Made by a program: the position numbers and the translations under genes. A stretch of DNA of 64,000 nucleotides from an uncultured Eubacteriales bacterium. GTDB taxonomy: Bacteria > Bacillota > Clostridia > Tissierellales > Peptoniphilaceae. The stretch is taken from positions 1-64,000 of the forward strand of contig UQBO01000002.1 of assembly GCA_900539225.1 (NCBI GenBank). The letters run 5' to 3'. Below the pieces are notes generated by a model, which had not been told where the DNA came from, did not search any database, and saw nothing but the letters and a program-made list of their open reading frames with translations. Within the stretch, counting starts at the first letter, position 1. Each line of letters opens with the position of its first letter. This document shows positions 7,376-15,727 of this stretch, one piece after another.

Positions 7376-8584
7376 TTATTTAATTATTCCAAGAATACGT
7401 TTACCTAAGTTTTTCCATGAATATTCATGCAAATCATTTGATATTTCTTCTGTAAATAAATTCTCATCAAGTCTATTTATTTGCTTTTCTATATTTGCCA
7501 CAAGTCTCTCAACGTAGGCGTGAATGTCCTCTGTATATGGCTTATCAACGTCGCGTATACGAGGAAGCTTTGTAAACTCTATTATTCCGCTATTTACAAG
7601 TTTTTCGCCAAGTAGTTGCCTTAGACCATCTATCTCCGATGCGACTACTAATTTGTGGCAGGCAAGTGCCTCTATCGCAACTAAACCAAGGGCTTCGAAG
7701 TATGATGGCAAGATGAATATATCTGAGCGTCTTAGGTCTTCCGCCATAAGCATTTGGTTTTCTGCGTCTCGTATAAATAAATTTTTGGAGTAGTTCGCCT
7801 CCATCATCATCTTTTCTTTATCTTCATCTGATGCGTTTCCTATGATGTGCAGCTCGACATTGTCGTGATTTTTCTCTAGATATGGCAGTGCTGCTGCTAG
7901 GGCAAAAATGCCTTTTGACTCAACTATTTTCCCAGCGTACATAAGTCTGATTTTGCCTTCATCTTCTTGATTTTCACTAGGGTAGAAGACTTTGTCGTTA
8001 TAAGCACCGCCAACAAGATGAATTTTTTCTTTAGTTATGCCAAGTATTTCCTCGATTTGCTCGTGCTCAGCTGGAGTTACAGTGAGTACTTGATCAAGGT
8101 CCTTAATATGAGTAAGTCTCTTTAAAAATCTTTCGTGCTGCATGATTTGTCTCATGTCAGTTCCGTGACTGATGCCAACGACTTTCACATCGTCAAAAAC
8201 TTCGCGAACGAGGTCCGTCAAAAACATTAGGTGGTGAGAGATAACTAAGTCTGGTTTGAAATCTTCTTTAACCTTAATAAGTCTCTTGCGAAAGGCATCA
8301 AGCATTGTATCTATCATATCTTCACTCATCTCGCTATATATAGTCGACTCGTATGGCATGATGTCACTCATACCGCAGATGTGGAAAGGCACTTCATCCG
8401 TGTCATATAAAACTTCATATGCCTGATCCGCGTCTACATTTATCAAGTCTCGGTGTTTTTCTTCAGCGCCGTAAACAGCAGCATTCTCTACGCCTGCGGC
8501 CTTGAAAGCCGATATTAAATTTGCAAAGTATACGCCGCTACCAGTTTTAGCAGGAAGCTGTGTCAAGACGTGTAGTACTCTCAT
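7376..8584 (-). CDS. GT4-family glycosyltransferase
   Basis: 402 residues with the two Rossmann halves of GT-B enzymes. The N-terminus MRVLHVLTQLPAKTGSGVYF has the glycine-containing loop that binds the acceptor side. The C-terminal half has the strand LMYAGKIVESKGIFAL near 215 and the EX7E-type motif region FILPSYFEALGLVAIEALAC near 300, which holds the nucleotide sugar. The start at 8584 has GGAGG at the right distance, yet it lies 38 bp inside the end of the ABC ATPase gene. Translation of the two is therefore probably coupled. The sugar and acceptor are unknown; cell-surface glycosylation is a guess. Confidence 0.85.
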   Translation of the reverse strand: MRVLHVLTQLPAKTGSGVYFANLISAFKAAGVENAAVYGAEEKHRDLINVDADQAYEVLYDTDEVPFHICGMSDIMPYESTIYSEMSEDMIDTMLDAFRKRLIKVKEDFKPDLVISHHLMFLTDLVREVFDDVKVVGISHGTDMRQIMQHERFLKRLTHIKDLDQVLTVTPAEHEQIEEILGITKEKIHLVGGAYNDKVFYPSENQEDEGKIRLMYAGKIVESKGIFALAAALPYLEKNHDNVELHIIGNASDEDKEKMMMEANYSKNLFIRDAENQMLMAEDLRRSDIFILPSYFEALGLVAIEALACHKLVVASEIDGLRQLLGEKLVNSGIIEFTKLPRIRDVDKPYTEDIHAYVERLVANIEKQINRLDENLFTEEISNDLHEYSWKNLGKRILGIIK

Positions 8585-9509
8585 CTATGTCCTCCATTTC
8601 ATATTTAACCTTAATTTTCTCGCCAATTTGATAATTGACGTCGTCGTTTAAAATTAGCATTTCTAGCTTATGCTCATCATTTTCTATATCCAGTTCAATG
8701 GTCTCGCCATTAAAAGTTATGTCTTTAATTACAAATTCTTCGCCATTTGCATCAGGGCGAATTTTTTCTGGTCTTACGTATTTACCCTTGATAATGTTTT
8801 TGTTGCCAATAAAGTCAAGAGTAAACTCGTTTTTCGGATGATTGTAAATGTCTTGTGGAGCGCCTTTGGCAACAAGTTCGCCCTGATTTATGATGATAAT
8901 CTCATCCGCCATAACAAAGGCTTCCTTTTGATCGTGCGTTACGAAGATGGTTGTTATGTTAAACTCTCTTTGTATCCTTCTTATTTCGAATTGCATTTCG
9001 CTACGAAGTTTTGCGTCAAGCGCGCTCAGTGGCTCGTCCATAAGCAAGATCTTTGGCCTAACTACAAGGCTTCTTGCGAGAGCAACACGCTGCTTTTCAC
9101 CGCCCGATAGCTCCGATGGATACCTTTTTTCGTAGCCATTTAGTCCGACGATGCGTAAAACTTCTCTCGCCTCAGCTTCTTTTTCTTTCTTTGATTTATC
9201 TTTTTCCTTAAATTTAAGGCCATACATAACATTTTTCAAAACATTCATGTGAGGGAAGAGGCCAAAGCTTTGAAAAACGGTCGAAACGTCCCTGTCTTCA
9301 GGAGAGAGGTTCTTAATGCTCTTGCCGTCAAGGATTATCTCTCCCTCATGTTTGATAAAGCCGCCAATTGAGTGAAGTATAGTTGACTTACCCGAGCCAG
9401 ATGGCCCAAGCAAACAAAGGAACTTGCCTTTCTCCAAAGAGAAGCTCACGTCCTTTATCGCGTATTTGTCCTCATATTTTTTGGAAATATTTTTCACTTC
9501 TAAAAACAT
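8547..9509 (-). CDS. ABC importer ATP-binding protein, FbpC/PotA type
   Basis: 320 residues. Walker A is GPSGSGKST near 35-43, the Q-loop is VFQSFGLFPH, the signature is LSGGEKQR, Walker B is ILLMDEPLSALD, and the H-loop is VTHDQ. A C-terminal domain of about 80 residues resembles the TOBE regulatory region of iron(III)- and polyamine-type importers. The start codon at 9509 abuts the permease stop at 9510. The last 12 codons overlap the glycosyltransferase gene. Together with the permease and binding protein it makes a complete importer. Confidence 0.88.
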   Translation of the reverse strand: MFLEVKNISKKYEDKYAIKDVSFSLEKGKFLCLLGPSGSGKSTILHSIGGFIKHEGEIILDGKSIKNLSPEDRDVSTVFQSFGLFPHMNVLKNVMYGLKFKEKDKSKKEKEAEAREVLRIVGLNGYEKRYPSELSGGEKQRVALARSLVVRPKILLMDEPLSALDAKLRSEMQFEIRRIQREFNITTIFVTHDQKEAFVMADEIIIINQGELVAKGAPQDIYNHPKNEFTLDFIGNKNIIKGKYVRPEKIRPDANGEEFVIKDITFNGETIELDIENDEHKLEMLILNDDVNYQIGEKIKVKYEMEDIDESTTRLDTASC

Positions 9510-11174
9510 TTACTTCACATCCTTTCTTGCAAATATCTTTGTAAATTTATTTTTAATATTCTCTCTAAAATCTCTGCTCATCAAAAGCCTTAAACATATG
9601 TTAAAAGCTAGGCAAATTAGTATGATGTAGAAGGCGATTACAGAGCCAACGCCATATTTCCCGCTTTGAATTACGTCAAACATAACGAGCGTCATCAGCT
9701 TCTTGCCAGGGTAGACAAGCAAAATGATTGTTCCGACAGTTGTCATCGTCGTTGTGAACGCGTTTATCATCGAAATCATTATTGAATTTTTTGAAAGAGG
9801 TAAAACTCCATCAGTAATTTCGTTTATGGATGAGCCGCCTAAGTCTCTGATTGAGTTAAGTGTATTCGTGTCAATGTCCATCATAGCTGCGCTTGAAGCC
9901 CTAGTTGAGAATGGCAGCTGCTTAAATAAAACGTTTAAGACAACTATCGCCGCTGTTCCTGTTATTGCTATAGGAGGCGACCTAAAGAATAGTAGGTAAC
10001 CCAATCCAAAGAATGTTCCTGGTATGATGTATGGTAGATTAGCTATAGTGTCGATAACTTTCATATATTTATATCGTTTGATAATTAAGTAATATCCGAT
10101 TAAAAGGCCGATAAAAGTGCCGCCAATGGCCGAGATTATACTATAAGTAATACTTCTAAGTGCGACGCCGCCTATAAAGACCTTTGTATTTTTAAAATTA
10201 TCAAGAGTAAATACAAGTTCGCCGACACGCATCTTAGTAAAAGCGTTTAAAATGATGGACGCATATAAAGATACTATCCAAAATATGAAAAATATTGCAA
10301 AAGCGCTGATTAAATAATACAAAATGCCATTTCTCTTAAGCGGAACCTCTTCCTTACTAGGTGAGCCGCTTGCTAGTGTGCCTGATTTAACTGCCTTTGA
10401 TGAGAATAAAAATATTATTAGTGTTGGCACTAGTATAAATACGTTCATGGCAGCCGCTCTGCCAAGATTGCCATTGGCAATGACTTGGAAATAGCTTTCA
10501 AGGGCCAATACTTCGTAATTACCACCGATTATGGCTGGAGTACCGAAGTCTGAAACACTTCTAAAAAAGCTAAGCATCATGACAGCCTTGATACCATTCT
10601 TCATCGCAGGAACTATGATATCGATGATTATGTCATTAGTGCTCGCGCCCAAGCTTCTTGCCGAGTTGATTATGCTCTTGTCAAGACTTTGAAGAAAGCC
10701 TATGAGCAAAAGACTGTTTAGCGATAAATCCGATAGAGCCTGCATAAAGACAATGCCCCACATGCCATAAGGGTTCATGTTTAGGCCTAAGAGCTTGTAT
10801 GTTATTATCCCGCGTCTGCCAAAAAGTGTGATATAGCTTAGCGACGATACGAAAGGCGGGCTTATTAGTGTGATTGAAAGTATAAGTATAATGAGCGTCT
10901 TTACTTTTTTCCTCGATAGATAATAAAATATAGCTACGAAAGATGAGGAAAGTGTTGCGACTACTGTAGTAAGCACACCCATCTTAAATGTGTTGGTAAT
11001 TAGCTTTTTATTAGAGAGAATTTTTTGGTAATGCTCTAAAGAAAAAGTGCCATCTACAAAGAAACTCTCTTTAAAAACTGTTAGGAAGGGGATGAGTATG
11101 AAAATCACGACTAGTGCCGAGAGCACAGCCGCAATTGTGTAGTCTATTAACTTAGATGATTTAATCTTTTTCAT
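9510..11174 (-). CDS. ABC importer permease with two fused membrane domains, FbpB type
   Basis: 554 residues with about twelve membrane segments. The two binding-protein-dependent transport domains are fused, as in FbpB iron permeases. Each half has an EAA-type loop that contacts the ATPase: SARSLGASTNDIIIDIIVPA near residue 170 and SIRDLGGSSINEITDGVLPL near residue 445. It lies between the binding-protein gene and the ATPase gene. A hairpin upstream probably lowers its expression relative to the binding protein. Confidence 0.88.
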   Translation of the reverse strand: MKKIKSSKLIDYTIAAVLSALVVIFILIPFLTVFKESFFVDGTFSLEHYQKILSNKKLITNTFKMGVLTTVVATLSSSFVAIFYYLSRKKVKTLIILILSITLISPPFVSSLSYITLFGRRGIITYKLLGLNMNPYGMWGIVFMQALSDLSLNSLLLIGFLQSLDKSIINSARSLGASTNDIIIDIIVPAMKNGIKAVMMLSFFRSVSDFGTPAIIGGNYEVLALESYFQVIANGNLGRAAAMNVFILVPTLIIFLFSSKAVKSGTLASGSPSKEEVPLKRNGILYYLISAFAIFFIFWIVSLYASIILNAFTKMRVGELVFTLDNFKNTKVFIGGVALRSITYSIISAIGGTFIGLLIGYYLIIKRYKYMKVIDTIANLPYIIPGTFFGLGYLLFFRSPPIAITGTAAIVVLNVLFKQLPFSTRASSAAMMDIDTNTLNSIRDLGGSSINEITDGVLPLSKNSIMISMINAFTTTMTTVGTIILLVYPGKKLMTLVMFDVIQSGKYGVGSVIAFYIILICLAFNICLRLLMSRDFRENIKNKFTKIFARKDVK

Positions 11175-11220
11175 ATAAACTCCTATATCTGATATGATTT
11201 AGGCCATATGCCTAATATGT

Positions 11221-11256
11221 AAAAAAATAGTGTGACAGTAAAAACTATCACACTAT
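11221..11256 (-). terminator. Intra-operon terminator/attenuator between binding-protein and permease genes
   Basis: On the minus strand a hairpin with arms ATAGTGTGA and TCACACTAT (11227-11256) is followed by seven T residues (A-run at 11221-11227 on the plus strand). It lies just after the binding-protein stop and before the permease. Partial termination here would give more binding protein than membrane complex. A second short inverted repeat, TTAGGC/GCCTAA, lies at 11199-11215. Confidence 0.7.
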
Positions 11257-11269
11257 AGATTATTTAAAC

Positions 11270-12385
11270 TTATTTGTCTTCAGTTTTACCTTTTGAAATT
11301 TCGTTAAACTTTTCTAAGATTCTTTCTCTGTCTGAACCAAATGTAGATAGGTCTTCCTTAACTAGTCTGTCCTTTGGTAAACCTAGGTCAAAGCTTTCGA
11401 TACCAGGAACGATAAGTTGGTTAGAGTCCTTTCCGTCGATTTCAGCAATCATCTTTTGAGCGTCTTCGCTTAACATGAAGTCGATGAAAGCCTTTGCAAC
11501 GTCAACGTTTTCGCTGCCTTTGAATATAGCAACTCCTTCTGGCACCCAGCAAACGCCGTCTTCTGGATAGATAACTGTTAAGTTATTGTCCTTAGCTGCG
11601 TCAAATGCTTTCTTGTCAGCAGGAATTATACCGATGGCGAATTCGCCTTGAACAGTTTTTTCTTGTGGGTCTTTACCTCTCTTTGAGTAGAAGTCAATGT
11701 TATTGTTGATGCCTTCAAATACTTTCCAGCCTTCTTCTTCTCCGTAGATGTCTAGTAAGCCCTTAAGAGCTGCATAGTTAGTACCTGATATAGCAGGGTT
11801 ACTCATGATAACTAAGTGTTGGTACTTAGGATCAGCAAGGTCTTTCCAAGTCTTAGGTGCTTCTAAGCCTTTTTCTTCTAGAATTGAATCGTTAACGATG
11901 AAACCAACAACAGTGATACCCTTAGAGATGTATGCGCCGTCTTTGTCCTTGTATTCTTCGGGAACAGTAGCAGTTACATCAGATGTATAATTTTCTAGAA
12001 GACCGTCATCTCTAGCAGCCATGAAAGCGTCAAGTCCGCCTCCGAACCAAAGATCAGCCATTGGCTTGCCTTCAGCCTTAGTTCTTGAGATAACTTCACC
12101 ACTTGACATAGATAGGAATTCTACCTTAGCGCCAGTTTTTTCAGTGAACTTGTCAAATAAAGGTACATAAGAATCACTTGTAGCAACAACATTTAAAGTT
12201 TTGCCTTCAAAGTTTTGAGTATCTTTATTTTCTTCTTCATTGTTTTCTTCTGTGTTTTCAGCTGTTTCTGTTTGAGTGTTTTCTTCAGCTGGTTTTGTTT
12301 CATTGTCATCTTTTTTACCGCAGCCAACTATTACTAGTGAAGCCATGATTAAAACTGATAACAATACTAAAAATTTTCTTTTCAT
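11270..12385 (-). CDS. Lipoprotein solute-binding protein of an FbpA-type ABC importer
   Basis: 371 residues. The signal peptide ends in the lipobox IVGC (Cys22), followed by an acidic Thr/Glu/Asn linker to about 60. The mature domain reads as a periplasmic-binding fold of the iron(III)/aminoethylphosphonate/spermidine class, with LNVVATSDSYVPLFDKF at its start, MADLWFGGGLDAF near 110 and NPAISGTNYAALKGLLDIYG near 195. These are typical of class-F binding proteins. It is the first gene of the importer operon and has its own good promoter. Iron(III) is the most common substrate of the family, but the ligand residues cannot be assigned from sequence alone. Confidence 0.85.
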   Translation of the reverse strand: MKRKFLVLLSVLIMASLVIVGCGKKDDNETKPAEENTQTETAENTEENNEEENKDTQNFEGKTLNVVATSDSYVPLFDKFTEKTGAKVEFLSMSSGEVISRTKAEGKPMADLWFGGGLDAFMAARDDGLLENYTSDVTATVPEEYKDKDGAYISKGITVVGFIVNDSILEEKGLEAPKTWKDLADPKYQHLVIMSNPAISGTNYAALKGLLDIYGEEEGWKVFEGINNNIDFYSKRGKDPQEKTVQGEFAIGIIPADKKAFDAAKDNNLTVIYPEDGVCWVPEGVAIFKGSENVDVAKAFIDFMLSEDAQKMIAEIDGKDSNQLIVPGIESFDLGLPKDRLVKEDLSTFGSDRERILEKFNEISKGKTEDK

Positions 12386-12406
12386 AGTTTTATCCCTCCA
12401 GACGAT

Positions 12407-12435
12407 ATTGTAACAGAAACTTTACAAATAATCAA
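12407..12435 (-). promoter_or_regulatory. Promoter of the FbpA-type importer operon
   Basis: Read on the minus strand: TTGATT (12430-12435), a 17-nt spacer and TACAAT (12407-12412), with GGAGGG just before the start codon. No clear Fur-type 19-bp palindrome was recognised around it. Confidence 0.7.
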
Positions 12436-12493
12436 GATATATTGATTTATTAAATATTGAGTGCTATTGCTATAGAAAATATTTATACTTCTT

Positions 12494-12991
12494 TTACCTA
12501 AGTGACGTGTCACTATGTTTTACGATATAGTCGACAATCTTTTCTAAGTATTCCTTGTCAATGGCATCAAAATTACTATATTCATACGAGTCGATATCCA
12601 AGACACCAACGCCGCGAGTCATATTATATATAGGAACGACAATTTCACTTTTACTCATAGCGTCACAAGCGATATGGCCAGCAAAGGCATTCACATCATC
12701 AACTACCAAAGTCTTTTTGCTTGAGTAAGCAGTGCCGCAAACGCCTTTGCTAAGCATTATCCTGTTGCAAGCGGGTTTGCCTTGGAAGGGACCAAGCACA
12801 AGATTAGTTCCGTCATATAGGTAAAAGCCCGACCATGACACGCCATCAATCAAGTGATATATAATGGCCGCAGTATTTGCGAGATTCGCTATGAAATTAG
12901 TCTCCTCTTGAAATTGGCGCCTAATCATCTCGATGGCAAGCTTATATTTATCCTCTTTACTTAAGTTATTTGCTCTACTTATTTCAATCAT
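12494..12991 (-). CDS. msrC: Free methionine-(R)-sulfoxide reductase (GAF domain)
   Basis: 165 residues forming a single GAF domain. The protein reduces free methionine-R-sulfoxide. All three redox cysteines of the family are present: Cys75 in KPACNR, Cys85 in GVCGTA and Cys109 in HIACDA. Their spacing (10 and 24 residues) is the same as in the Escherichia coli enzyme. The surrounding GPFQGKPAC and GHIACDA are strong family signatures. It is a single-gene unit with its own promoter upstream and protects the anaerobe from oxidative damage. Confidence 0.92.
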   Translation of the reverse strand: MIEISRANNLSKEDKYKLAIEMIRRQFQEETNFIANLANTAAIIYHLIDGVSWSGFYLYDGTNLVLGPFQGKPACNRIMLSKGVCGTAYSSKKTLVVDDVNAFAGHIACDAMSKSEIVVPIYNMTRGVGVLDIDSYEYSNFDAIDKEYLEKIVDYIVKHSDTSLR

Positions 12992-13008
12992 TTAATCACC
13001 TCATAAAA

Positions 13009-13037
13009 ATATTAACATAAATATGATATTTTGTAAA
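13009..13037 (-). promoter_or_regulatory. Probable promoter of msrC
   Basis: On the minus strand TTTACA (13032-13037), a 17-nt spacer and TAATAT (13009-13014), followed by GAGGTG before the start codon. Confidence 0.5.
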
Positions 13038-13049
13038 TAAAATTTTACA

Positions 13050-13090
13050 TTAAAATACCCTCTTATCTCCATATTTGGATTAAGGGGGTA
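13050..13090 (-). terminator. Terminator after the ABC exporter gene
   Basis: TACCCTCTTA (13056-13065) pairs with TAAGGGGGTA (13081-13090) with one G-T wobble. On the minus strand the stem is followed by ATTTTA. It ends transcription of the exporter gene whose stop is at 13123. Confidence 0.65.
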
Positions 13091-13122
13091 CTTACATTTA
13101 ATTTTTACTAATATATGATGAT

Positions 13123-14700
13123 TTACAATCTAATAATTTCGTCAAATTTATTTAGCGTTTCTTCATTACTTGTATGAGTTATAACTATAACTATCTTATT
13201 ACTTATTTTAAATATTAAATCAAATATAATTTTACTTGTTTCTCTGTCTAAGTTTGATGTTGGTTCATCAAAAATAAGGACATCATAATCTTTTACTAGA
13301 AATCTAAGTATATCTATCCTTTGCTTTTCACCAGTTGAAACTAAATTTCTGCTGCCATCTTCAATATTTTTATTTAAAAAGTCTCCAGTAAATTTTAGTT
13401 GGTTATATAAGTTTTGTTGAATATTTAAGTTTCTATACAGTTCAATATTATCTTTTATGGTTCCATCCACATAGAAATCATTTCTTTGAATATAAGCGAT
13501 TTTATTGAATAGACTTTCTGTATCAATCTTATTAATGTTTGTTCCGTTTATTAAAACTTCTCCACTGTATGAATTGGAAGAGTAATACTTCATAATTAGT
13601 TTTACTAATGTTGACTTACCTCTACCGGACTCGCCAACTATAGCATACTTTTTATTGCTTTCGAAATTAACATTGTAATTGTCAAATATATGCTTATCTT
13701 TAAAATCCATGCTTAAGTTTTTAATGGCTATGCTATTAACATTATCATTTAACATTATGCCAAGGCTTTCTTCATTATCTGTACTCATTATATCTTCAAA
13801 GTTTTTAACGATATCTTTAACTGTACCCATTAGATTTTTGTTTTGAGCAAATTCTTGGACTGGACTAAAAACTCCATTTAATAAGTTTATAGAAGATATT
13901 AAGAGACCTACTGTTAAATTTCCTTGTAAAACAAACCAGATGCCTATAGACATACAGGCAAGTTGAGCAAAGAAGCTGAAAAATATTCCTAAAGTATTTG
14001 CAAAACGAGAGGCAAACATGTACTCTAGTCTTACGTTTTCAAAATCATTATCTTTTTTCTTGAAGATATTTTGAAAAATATTAAATAGATTAAGTAGCTT
14101 TATTTGCTCAAATCCTGATAAATTATTATTTATAAGCTTTAGATTATCTGCATTTCTTTCTGAAAACTTAACAGTTTTCTTTGCCATAATTACACCAGGT
14201 AGCTGTGATAAAATAATTGTTACTAAAGTAACTGCTACAAAAGAAAGACCAAGTTTCCAATTAATAAAAAATATAGTACCTACACTTACAATTGCACTTA
14301 TAATGTTTGAAACAATATCGCACTTTGGTCCTAAGTAGTTATCATTATAAAAATCAATGTTTTTAGTTAGATTATTCAAATAATACTCATTGGATACACT
14401 CATATAGTCTGATATTTCCTTCTTTCCTATTGAGTTGTATAGATGCATTTTTAGATCTTTTATTACATCAGATGCGTATTTACTTTTAACATAACTAAAG
14501 ATACTAGAAAGAACAAACCATAGAAAAATAATAAGAATACAAGATAAAATTTTATCTTTAAGTGAGCTATTCTTATTAACAACTACGTCAATAACTTTGC
14601 CGGTTCTTATAGCAAAAACAGAAAATAAAAACGATGTTAAAATACTTAATATTATTGTTAGTAAATATTTAAAGCTATGTTTTTTTAGAATTCGATTCAT
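13123..14700 (-). CDS. ABC exporter with fused membrane and ATPase domains, divergent signature motif
   Basis: 525 residues, short for the family. Residues 1-290 hold about six membrane helices; residues 320-525 are the ATPase. Walker A (GESGRGKST, 356-364), the Q-loop (Gln405), Walker B (VLIFDEPTSNLD, Glu479) and the H-loop (ITHT, His509) are intact. The signature is altered to VSTGEKQR (454-461) where LSGGQ is usual, so the second Gly position carries Thr. There is no N-terminal C39 peptidase domain. The gene is rich in AT-ending codons and in Asn/Ile/Lys compared with its neighbours and stands alone, which suggests acquisition. Export of a peptide or a lipid is possible; nothing fixes the substrate. 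Confidence 0.8.
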   Translation of the reverse strand: MNRILKKHSFKYLLTIILSILTSFLFSVFAIRTGKVIDVVVNKNSSLKDKILSCILIIFLWFVLSSIFSYVKSKYASDVIKDLKMHLYNSIGKKEISDYMSVSNEYYLNNLTKNIDFYNDNYLGPKCDIVSNIISAIVSVGTIFFINWKLGLSFVAVTLVTIILSQLPGVIMAKKTVKFSERNADNLKLINNNLSGFEQIKLLNLFNIFQNIFKKKDNDFENVRLEYMFASRFANTLGIFFSFFAQLACMSIGIWFVLQGNLTVGLLISSINLLNGVFSPVQEFAQNKNLMGTVKDIVKNFEDIMSTDNEESLGIMLNDNVNSIAIKNLSMDFKDKHIFDNYNVNFESNKKYAIVGESGRGKSTLVKLIMKYYSSNSYSGEVLINGTNINKIDTESLFNKIAYIQRNDFYVDGTIKDNIELYRNLNIQQNLYNQLKFTGDFLNKNIEDGSRNLVSTGEKQRIDILRFLVKDYDVLIFDEPTSNLDRETSKIIFDLIFKISNKIVIVITHTSNEETLNKFDEIIRL

Positions 14701-14722
14701 ATATATATCACTCCTTTAATAA

Positions 14723-14750
14723 ATTATATCATTTTAGGGGGGGATTACAA
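14723..14750 (-). promoter_or_regulatory. Promoter of the ABC exporter gene
   Basis: On the minus strand TTGTAA (14745-14750), a 16-nt spacer containing a run of seven C, and TATAAT (14723-14728). The homopolymer run in the spacer could change length by slippage. Confidence 0.6.
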
Positions 14751-14815
14751 TAAAATTTTTATATTATTTTAATATTTTTTTGTTTTGGGTAATAATAAAA
14801 AAAGGAGGAGATATT

Positions 14816-15061
14816 ATGTATTCAATAATAGTAGGAGCACTATCAGGTTGGATTGCTTCATTAATTATGAAAACTGACGCACAAATGGGCTGGATCAAGA
14901 ACATCCTTGCTGGTATCATAGGCGGCGGCATAGGTAAATGGATAGCTGGACTAGCTGGCTTTGAAGCAAAGGGCGGCATTATTAATGACCTTATCGTTGG
15001 TGTTGTAGGCGCAGTTGTATTAATTTGGATAGTTAATATGATTTTTGGAAGAAAAAGATAA
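14816..15061 (+). CDS. GlsB/YeaQ/YmgE family small membrane protein
   Basis: 81 residues with three membrane segments rich in glycine. The family pattern is clear: GALSGWIASLIMKT at the N-terminus, NILAGIIGGGIGKWI in the middle and NDLIVGVVGAVVLIWIV at the end. The start ATG 14816 follows AAAGGAGGAG; a frame beginning at 14780 has no such site. Members are associated with general and envelope stress. It is a single-gene unit closed by a strong terminator and divergent from the exporter. Confidence 0.88.
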   Translation: MYSIIVGALSGWIASLIMKTDAQMGWIKNILAGIIGGGIGKWIAGLAGFEAKGGIINDLIVGVVGAVVLIWIVNMIFGRKR

Positions 15062-15076
15062 TTTAATTAGATGAAG

Positions 15077-15108
15077 AAACTCTTGGGTTGTGGCTCAAGA
15101 GTTTTTTT
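15077..15108 (+). terminator. Terminator after the GlsB-like gene
   Basis: AAACTCTTG (15077-15085) pairs with CAAGAGTTT (15096-15104), followed by a run of T. Confidence 0.85.
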
Positions 15109-15114
15109 GCGTAA

Positions 15115-15142
15115 AGAAAGGCAGAACCATTTCGTTCTGCCT
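15115..15142 (-). terminator. Terminator after the DUF218 gene
   Basis: AGGCAGAAC (15119-15127) pairs with GTTCTGCCT (15134-15142) around a 6-nt loop; on the minus strand TTTCTTTA follows. Confidence 0.75.
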
Positions 15143-15154
15143 AATATAATCTTA

Positions 15155-15727
15155 TTAAACTTTTCCTGCCACTATCTTAAATGCTAAATAAAATATCGAC
15201 GCCACTTCTTGTAAATAGTTTTTGACAATTATGTCATTTGGCGTCTTGGCTGAGTATAGCTCGTGCTTGATGCCAAGGTAATTACTTATTAAATCGATTC
15301 TAAACATATGAAAGTCGTTTGACACGATTAAGTACTCTTTGTCTTTGCCGGCTATGTCGCTTGCGTACTCAAGATTTTCTATAGTATTTTTAGAGTGCTC
15401 TTCAGTGATTACGTCAGCTTCATCAACGCCGAGCGATACGAGATAGTTCTTCGCAGCCATGGCTTCGCTTATCGTTTCGCCTTGACTCTCAGCGCCTGTC
15501 GTGATTATCTTGACAGCTCCATGTATAGTGTAGTACTCATACGCTGCGTCGAGCCTATACTTAAGTGCGAGCATCGGCTCATTATTCTTGCATCTCGCTC
15601 CCGGTACTATGATGTACTCGGGTGAGCCAGATGGCCTCTTGCTATTGTTAAAAATAACTAGTAGCTCCAAAACTAATGCCAAAGCTAAAAATATTTTGAT
15701 TAATAGCTTAATTATTTTCTTTATCAT
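15155..15727 (-). CDS. DUF218 (ElyC/SanA/YdcF family) membrane-anchored protein
   Basis: 190 residues. One N-terminal membrane anchor (about 5-27) is followed by a DUF218 domain facing outwards. Family motifs are visible: EYIIVPGARCKNNEPMLALK, IITTGAESQGE, EEHSKNTIENLEYA and YLIVSNDFHMFRI. DUF218 proteins are tied to cell-envelope integrity and vancomycin sensitivity in enterobacteria; the reaction is not settled. Its ATG overlaps the stop of the upstream 3D-domain gene by 4 bp (15724-15727), so the two envelope proteins are translationally coupled. Confidence 0.88.
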   Translation of the reverse strand: MIKKIIKLLIKIFLALALVLELLVIFNNSKRPSGSPEYIIVPGARCKNNEPMLALKYRLDAAYEYYTIHGAVKIITTGAESQGETISEAMAAKNYLVSLGVDEADVITEEHSKNTIENLEYASDIAGKDKEYLIVSNDFHMFRIDLISNYLGIKHELYSAKTPNDIIVKNYLQEVASIFYLAFKIVAGKV

